Both the position numbers and the translations under genes were made by a program. A DNA stretch of 11,241 nucleotides, taken from Pseudomonadota bacterium. GTDB lineage: Bacteria; Pseudomonadota; Gammaproteobacteria; Burkholderiales; SG8-41. Of the stretch, positions 6,824 through 11,241 are shown piece after piece. The notes beneath the pieces were generated by a model. The model saw only the letters and a list, made by a program, of their open reading frames with translations, had not been told where the DNA came from and made no database searches. The stretch covers positions 1 to 11,241 of the forward strand of contig JAEYXO010000317.1 of assembly GCA_023431245.1 (NCBI GenBank), given 5' to 3'. How positions within the stretch are numbered: the stretch's first letter is position 1; the number at the start of each line of letters is the position of its first letter.

Positions 6824-7705
6824 ATGCCTGCCGCATTCCCCACTGTCGCGCTGATCGGCAAATACAAGACGCCGGAAATCGCCGAGCCGGTGCTGGCGCT
6901 CGCGCGGTTCCTCGAAAAACGCGGCGTGCGCGTGCTGCTGGACCGGCTGACGGCGGCGCACATCCGGAACTGTCCGTACGAGGTGCTGCTGCTGGAGGAT
7001 CTCGGCCGCGAGGCCGACCTCGCGGTGGTCATCGGCGGTGACGGTACCATGCTCAACATCGCGCGCACCTTTGCGCCGTACGACGTGGCGCTGGTAGGGA
7101 TCAACCAGGGGCGCCTCGGTTTCCTGACAGACATTTCCCAGGACACGATGTTCGAGACCATCACCTCGATCCTGGACGGGCAGTACGTGACCGAGGAACG
7201 GATGCTGCTGGAGTCGGAAGTCTGGAGCGGCGCCAACGGCAGCCAGGAACGGGTGTTCCAGGTGCTGGCTTTCAACGACGCGGTGGTTGCCAAGGGTTTT
7301 CGCGGCGGCCTGGTCGACATCGAGGTGCAGATCGACGGCCAGTTCATCTACAACCAGCGTTCCGACGGGCTGATCGTGGCCACCCCCACGGGTTCCACCG
7401 CCTATGCGCTGTCCTCGGGCGGGCCGATCGTCCATCCATCACTGTCGGTGATGACGCTGGTGCCGGTGTCGCCGCACACCCTGTCGAACCGTCCGATTGT
7501 CATCAGCGCCGACAGCACGGTCGAGATCGTCGTGCGCAGCGCCGACGATCCGCGCGCGCATTTCGACAGCCATTCTCATTTCGACCTGCGCGAGGGTGAT
7601 CGCGTCGTCGTGCGCCGCTACCCGCACAAGATCAAGCTGCTGCATCCGGTCGGCCACAGCTACTACGCGATGCTGCGCGAGAAGCTGCACTGGAACAGGG
7701 ACTGA
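6824..7705 (+). CDS. nadK: NAD kinase (ATP/polyphosphate-NAD 2'-phosphotransferase)
   Basis: Phosphorylates NAD+ to NADP+ in the cytosol, the only de novo source of NADP. The protein has 293 residues, typical of proteobacterial NadK. Motifs: VALIGKYKTPEI at the N-terminus (8-19), the nucleotide motif GGDGTML (71-77), GINQGRLGFLTD (92-103), the FNDAVV element (150-155, with Asn151-Asp in place of the usual Asn-Glu), and the conserved DGLIVATPTGSTAYALSSGG block (181-200). The ATG at 6824 gives the standard N-terminus; an in-frame ATG at 6776 would add an unlikely 16 residues. Only a weak GGG precedes the ATG. nadK is divergent from hrcA across the CIRCE-like element and is followed by recN on the same strand after a repeat-filled 104-bp gap. 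Confidence 0.97.
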   Translation: MPAAFPTVALIGKYKTPEIAEPVLALARFLEKRGVRVLLDRLTAAHIRNCPYEVLLLEDLGREADLAVVIGGDGTMLNIARTFAPYDVALVGINQGRLGFLTDISQDTMFETITSILDGQYVTEERMLLESEVWSGANGSQERVFQVLAFNDAVVAKGFRGGLVDIEVQIDGQFIYNQRSDGLIVATPTGSTAYALSSGGPIVHPSLSVMTLVPVSPHTLSNRPIVISADSTVEIVVRSADDPRAHFDSHSHFDLREGDRVVVRRYPHKIKLLHPVGHSYYAMLREKLHWNRD

Positions 7706-7710
7706 TATCG

Positions 7711-7805
7711 GGTAAGTGGTGACTGGTAAGTGGTGACTGGTAAGTGGTGACTGGTGGTTGGCATTTACCGTTCACCACTTACCAATCACCTATCGCCAAT
7801 CACTG
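7711..7805. repeat. Degenerate 7-bp (14-bp) repeats forming a long inverted repeat
   Basis: Three perfect tandem copies of the 14-mer GGTAAGTGGTGACT (7711-7724, 7725-7738, 7739-7752) are followed by GGTGGTT (7753-7759). Each 14-mer is two related heptads, GGTAAGT and GGTGACT. The second half (about 7764-7805) carries the same heptads inverted (TTCACCA, CTTACCA, ATCACCT and so on). The arms 7732-7751 and 7771-7790 are complementary at 18 of 20 positions around a 19-nt loop. It fills the whole gap between nadK and recN. No T run follows, so it is not a standard terminator, and no coding sense is evident. Its origin as a mobile or expanding intergenic element is inference. Confidence 0.9.
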
Positions 7806-7809
7806 ACTC

Positions 7810-9483
7810 ATGCTGCAACGTCTGACCATCCGGGATTTTGTCATCGTCGAGCACCTCGAGCTCGAGTTCGGTGACGGCTTCACCGTGCTTACCGGCGAGA
7901 CCGGTGCCGGCAAGTCGATCCTGATAGACGCGCTGGCGCTGACGCTGGGCGAACGTGCCGAGACCATCGTGGTGCGCCAGGGCGCGGCACGCGCCGACGT
8001 CACTGCGGAATTCGACATCGGGGGCAACCGCGCGCTGGCACAGTGGCTGGCCGACGGCGACCTTGCCGGCGACGAGGGCGTCTGCCTGCTGCGGCGGGTG
8101 GTCGAGACTTCGGGGCGCTCGCGCGGCTTCATCAACGGCCATCCGGCGACGGCGACCCAGCTGCGCGAGGCGGCGGATTTCCTGGTCGACATCCACGGCC
8201 AGCACCAGCACCAGTCGCTGAGCCGTCCGGCGGCGCAGCGCGCGCTGCTCGACGCCTATGGCGGGCTGGAGGCGCAGGCGGCGCTGGTCGCCGACCTCTG
8301 GCGCACCTGGTCGCGGCGGCGAGAGGAGCGGCTGGCCTTCGAGGGCAACGCTGCTGCGATCGCGGCCGAGCGCGAACGCCTCGACTGGCAGGCGCAGGAG
8401 CTGGAAGCGCTGAAGCTTGTGCCCGGCGAATGGGCTGCGGTCGGTGCGGAACATGCGCGGCTCGCGCACGCGGCGAGCCTGATCGAGGCGGCACAGGCCG
8501 GCGTCGACATCCTGTCCGAAGGCGAGGGCGCAGCGCTGGAGCAGGTCAATGCCGTGATCGCGAAGCTGGAGCCGCTGTTGCAGCACGATCCGCGACTGAA
8601 GGACATTCTCGATGCGCTGGAGCCGGCGCAGATCCAGTTGCAGGAGGCGGCCAGCGCGCTCCGGCGTTACGGCGAGCGTGCCGACCTCGATCCGCAGCGC
8701 GTGCGCGTGGTGGAGCAGCGCCTCGATGCGCTGCACGGGGCTGCGCGTAAATATCGTGTAGACCCGGACGCGCTGCTGTCGCTGGCGGAACATACCCGGC
8801 AGCGGCTGGCCGAACTGGATGCCGGCGGCGATCCCGAGACCCTGCGTCTGCGCGAGGCCGAGGCCGAGGCGGCCTGCCGCGAGGCGGCGAAAAAACTGAC
8901 CGCAGGACGCAAAAAGGCCGCGAAAAAACTGGGCGAGGCGGTGACCGGTGGCATGCAGGAACTGGCAATGCAGGGCGGCGTGTTCGAGGTCGCGCTGGAG
9001 CCGCTGGAGACGCCGGCCGCGCACGGCCTCGAGCAGGTCGAGTTCCGCGTCGCGCCGCATCCTGGTGTGACGCCGCAGCCGATCGCAAAAACCGCTTCCG
9101 GCGGCGAACTGTCGCGGCTGTCGCTGGCGATCCAGACCGTGCTGAGCCGCGTCGCCAAGGTACCGACGCTGATTTTCGACGAGGTGGACGTCGGCATTGG
9201 CGGGCGTGTCGCCGAAATCGTCGGCCGCATGCTTCGGGAACTGGGCGAACGCCACCAGGTGATGTGCATCACCCACCTGCCGCAGGTGGCGGCGACCGCC
9301 GGACGGCAATGGCAGGTCAGCAAGGTGACCCGCGGTGGCAAGGTGTCTTCGACGGTGGTCGCGCTCGACGCCGCGGCACGTATCGAGGAGATTGCGCGCA
9401 TGCTGGGCGGCGTGAAAATCACCGAGACCACGCGCCGGCATGCCGCCGAGATGCTCGGCACCACATCCGCGAAACGCCGCTGA
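7810..9483 (+). CDS. recN: DNA repair protein RecN (SMC-like ATPase)
   Basis: RecN is a cytosolic SMC-like ATPase acting early in double-strand-break repair with RecA. At 557 residues it has the usual length. The N-terminus MLQRLTIRDFVIVEHLELEF is diagnostic. Walker A is GETGAGKS (29-36), the ABC-type signature is SGGELSRL (430-437), and Walker B is LIFDEVDVG with Asp457 and Glu458, followed by the late CITHLPQVAA switch region. Between them are two Ala/Glu-rich helical arms (roughly 155-235 and 270-380), including the Lys-rich AAKKLTAGRKKAAKKLGEA. The ATG at 7810 fits the family start exactly but has no Shine-Dalgarno and follows directly on the repeat element. No LexA-type CTGT-N8-ACAG box was seen upstream by eye. 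Its stop is 7 bp from that of the convergent DUF4010 gene. Confidence 0.97.
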   Translation: MLQRLTIRDFVIVEHLELEFGDGFTVLTGETGAGKSILIDALALTLGERAETIVVRQGAARADVTAEFDIGGNRALAQWLADGDLAGDEGVCLLRRVVETSGRSRGFINGHPATATQLREAADFLVDIHGQHQHQSLSRPAAQRALLDAYGGLEAQAALVADLWRTWSRRREERLAFEGNAAAIAAERERLDWQAQELEALKLVPGEWAAVGAEHARLAHAASLIEAAQAGVDILSEGEGAALEQVNAVIAKLEPLLQHDPRLKDILDALEPAQIQLQEAASALRRYGERADLDPQRVRVVEQRLDALHGAARKYRVDPDALLSLAEHTRQRLAELDAGGDPETLRLREAEAEAACREAAKKLTAGRKKAAKKLGEAVTGGMQELAMQGGVFEVALEPLETPAAHGLEQVEFRVAPHPGVTPQPIAKTASGGELSRLSLAIQTVLSRVAKVPTLIFDEVDVGIGGRVAEIVGRMLRELGERHQVMCITHLPQVAATAGRQWQVSKVTRGGKVSSTVVALDAAARIEEIARMLGGVKITETTRRHAAEMLGTTSAKRR

Positions 9484-9490
9484 TCCTGGT

Positions 9491-10735
9491 TTAGCCTGCG
9501 ATCAGCCAGCCCAGCCAGGCGGCCGCCACCGTCAGCAGCAGCCCCGGTACCACATGCAGCGCAAAACGCCGGCCGCCGCTGGCGACGGCGACCACGATCT
9601 TGCTGACAGTGTTGGTGCTCAGGCCGATCAGAATCGGTAGCGCGGCCTGCGTCGTGGTGATTGTGCCGGAGGACACCAGCGACCCTGCGGAAGCCGCCGT
9701 GGCGTGGGTGTCGGCGAGTCCGGTGAAGGCGGCGGCCGCAATCAGTCCGGCGGTGCCCAGCCAGTCGACCAGCGCGGCGGAGATCAGGGTCACCCCGGAG
9801 ATGGCCAGTGCGAAGATCAGCGCGGTGGCCGGGCTGAAGGCGCGGCCGTGGTCGCTGTTTTCCGGAGCGTCGTGATTTGCCGCGCGCAGCGTGGCCAGCA
9901 CGCCATAGGCGACAGCAGTGGCTCCTGCGCAGAGCAGCGGCAGCGCCAAGGCGCGCAGGGTGTCGATGCTGGCGGCGGCCAGAACCACCACCATCTGCAG
10001 GATGGTCGCCACGGTCGACAGCACGGCGCCGGCGGCGGCCGGCACCAGCAGAGCGGGGTCGCCGCGAACGCGCTCCCCCATGCTGCCGATGGTTGCGGTG
10101 CTGGAGACAAAGCCCGAGGCAAGTCCCGCCGCTGCGAGGCCGAAGCGCGGCCCCAGCGTGCGCATCGCGACATGTCCCGCGGCGCCGATCGCCAGCATCA
10201 GTACCACGATGGTCCAGGCATTGCGCGGGTTGATCGCGTCGTAGGGTCCGATGTGGCGGTCAGGCACCAGCGGCAATATGACCAGCGTCGCCGCAGCCAG
10301 CACCAGTGCGTCGTTGAGTTCCTGTTCGGTCAGTACGCGACGCACGAAATGGTGGATGCGGTCGCGGGCCGCGAGCAGAATGGCGACACCAGCCCCCAGT
10401 GCCGCAGCCAGCGGCGGTTCGCGCATGGCGAGGGCGCCCAGCAGCAGCGTCAGCAGCAGCGCGATTTCGGTGGTCAGCCCGGGATCCTGCCTCAGCGTGC
10501 GTGCATAACCGACGGCGGCAAGTGCGGCGACCCCGGCGGCGGCAACTGCCAGCAGCAGGGCCTCGCCGAGCATCATGCTGACCGCGCCGAGCAGCGAGAC
10601 CACGGCAAAACTGCGGACGCCGGCCACCGCGCGTGCCGGGCCTTCGCCCTTGCGCCGCTCGCGCTCGATGCCGATCAGCAGTCCGATGCCGAGCGCGGCG
10701 GCGAGCCGCATCCAGGATTGTTCGTCGACGGGCAT
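9491..10735 (-). CDS. MgtC/SapB N-terminal domain - DUF4010 membrane protein
   Basis: A 414-residue, very hydrophobic inner-membrane protein with roughly 11-13 predicted membrane segments by eye. The N-terminal about 130 residues match the MgtC/SapB domain: LGIGLLIGIERERRK (15-29), then AGVRSFAVVSLLGAV, corresponding to the family's AGLRT-F block. The C-terminal part (about 165-410) matches DUF4010, with polar conserved stretches GFVSSTATIGSMGERVR, AFTGLADTHATAASAGSL and LIGLSTNTVSKIVVA. MgtC domains are linked to Mg2+ stress; the function of full-length MgtC-DUF4010 proteins is not established, so transport or metal-related roles are only suggestions. The ATG at 10735 begins directly before the first membrane helix; no clear Shine-Dalgarno is seen. 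It lies 35 bp downstream of fur on the same strand, so co-transcription is possible, and converges on recN. Confidence 0.9.
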   Translation of the reverse strand: MPVDEQSWMRLAAALGIGLLIGIERERRKGEGPARAVAGVRSFAVVSLLGAVSMMLGEALLLAVAAAGVAALAAVGYARTLRQDPGLTTEIALLLTLLLGALAMREPPLAAALGAGVAILLAARDRIHHFVRRVLTEQELNDALVLAAATLVILPLVPDRHIGPYDAINPRNAWTIVVLMLAIGAAGHVAMRTLGPRFGLAAAGLASGFVSSTATIGSMGERVRGDPALLVPAAAGAVLSTVATILQMVVVLAAASIDTLRALALPLLCAGATAVAYGVLATLRAANHDAPENSDHGRAFSPATALIFALAISGVTLISAALVDWLGTAGLIAAAAFTGLADTHATAASAGSLVSSGTITTTQAALPILIGLSTNTVSKIVVAVASGGRRFALHVVPGLLLTVAAAWLGWLIAG

Positions 10736-10770
10736 CGGCGGAGGCAGCCGTCAGTGCCGGCGGCCGGAGG

Positions 10771-11202
10771 TCAGCTCTTGCCCTTGTGCGGGCAGTTGGT
10801 TTTGCTGCAGTCCGCGTAGATGTACAGCGAATGGTCGTGGATGCGGAATCCGCGTTCCTTGGCGATCTTTTCCTGCCGCTTCTCGATCTCGCCGTCGTAG
10901 AACTCCTCGACGTGGCCGCATTGCAGGCAGACCAGGTGGTCGTGGTGGCTGCCCTGGTTCAGTTCGTATACCGCCTTGCCTGATTCGAAGTGGTGGCGCA
11001 TCAGCAGGCCGGCCTGCTCGAACTGGGTGAGCACGCGGTAAACCGTCGCCAGTCCGGTGTCGGTGCCTTCCTCGACCAGTCTCTTGTAGACGTCCTCGGC
11101 GCTCATGTGGCGCACATCGCTTTTTTCGAACAGTTCGAGGATGCGCAGGCGGGGCAGCGTGGCCTTGAGGCCGATGGTTTTCAGGTCGTCGGGAGAACTC
11201 AT
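10771..11202 (-). CDS. fur: Ferric uptake regulator Fur
   Basis: Cytosolic Fe(II)-responsive repressor of iron-uptake genes. It has 143 residues, close to the usual proteobacterial length. The N-terminal winged helix covers about 1-83 with TLPRLRILELF, HMSAEDVYKRL and GLATVYRVLTQFEQAGL (50-66, the recognition helix). The metal sites look complete. The Cys pairs C92/C95 and C132/C137 match the structural zinc cysteines of E. coli Fur, offset by one residue. His32, Glu80, His87, His89, Glu100 and His124 fit the regulatory sites, including the HHDHLVCLQCG block (86-96). The ATG at 11202 has a weak GGA 7 nt upstream. The promoter lies at or beyond the window edge; only 39 bp upstream are visible. 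In related genomes fur is often divergent from bamE/omlA, which cannot be checked here. Downstream is the MgtC-DUF4010 gene. Confidence 0.98.
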   Translation of the reverse strand: MSSPDDLKTIGLKATLPRLRILELFEKSDVRHMSAEDVYKRLVEEGTDTGLATVYRVLTQFEQAGLLMRHHFESGKAVYELNQGSHHDHLVCLQCGHVEEFYDGEIEKRQEKIAKERGFRIHDHSLYIYADCSKTNCPHKGKS

Positions 11203-11241
11203 CGCGTGTCCAGTAAGGAATGGGGCCGCAGCGGCATCCGC

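Noticed and set aside
7711..7805. CRISPR array or standard terminator in the nadK-recN gap
   Set aside because: The units are tandem with no spacers, which excludes CRISPR, and the hairpin has no following T run, so an intrinsic terminator is not supported.
7786..9441. Long minus-strand open frame (551 codons) opposite recN
   Set aside because: It is antisense to the clearly recognised recN. Its Arg/Gln/His-rich, low-complexity translation with no family motif is typical of shadow frames in GC-rich genes.
9704..10819. Plus-strand open frame of 371 codons opposite the DUF4010 gene and the end of fur
   Set aside because: The translation is Gly/Gln/Arg-rich and repetitive, crosses two real genes on the other strand and has no recognisable domain.

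Overview
The window is GC-rich and densely coded, with strong G/C preference at third codon positions. It looks like a betaproteobacterial chromosome, probably Burkholderiales or a related order. This rests on the Bug/TctC-type solute-binding protein, the GcvA-like LysR regulator, and the housekeeping neighbourhood hemH / hrcA / nadK / recN / fur. The assignment is inferred from gene content and protein style; no search was run.

Left part (1-4487), metabolic and accessory. The 3' end of a hemerythrin-like gene converges, with a 21-bp overlap, on a GcvA-like LysR regulator. The regulator is divergent from a tight three-gene unit: a short-chain dehydrogenase-like protein, a Bug-family periplasmic binding protein and an MmgE/PrpD-family protein. 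The unit probably serves uptake and breakdown of an organic acid under LysR control. The SDR protein lacks the catalytic Tyr, and apparently the Asn, of the classical SDR tetrad. No membrane transporter genes for the Bug protein are in the window.

Middle part (4488-9483), housekeeping. hrcA and hemH lie on the minus strand, separated by an intrinsic terminator just after the hrcA stop. hemH probably starts at TTG. hrcA is divergent from nadK, and between them is a CIRCE-like operator with the exact 9-bp spacer, so hrcA is probably autoregulated. nadK is followed by recN. The gap between them holds a run of degenerate 7-bp repeats (three perfect 14-bp copies, then an inverted arm) that can fold into a long hairpin.

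Right part (9491-11202). On the minus strand, fur is followed 35 bp later by an MgtC/SapB-DUF4010 membrane protein gene that runs convergently into recN.

No tRNA, rRNA, CRISPR array, insertion sequence or phage gene was seen. I see no convincing undescribed multi-gene system. The best leads are the CIRCE-like site, the heptad repeat element and the tetrad-deficient SDR with its gene cluster. No gene-free stretch exceeds 300 bases; the longest is 1147-1310.
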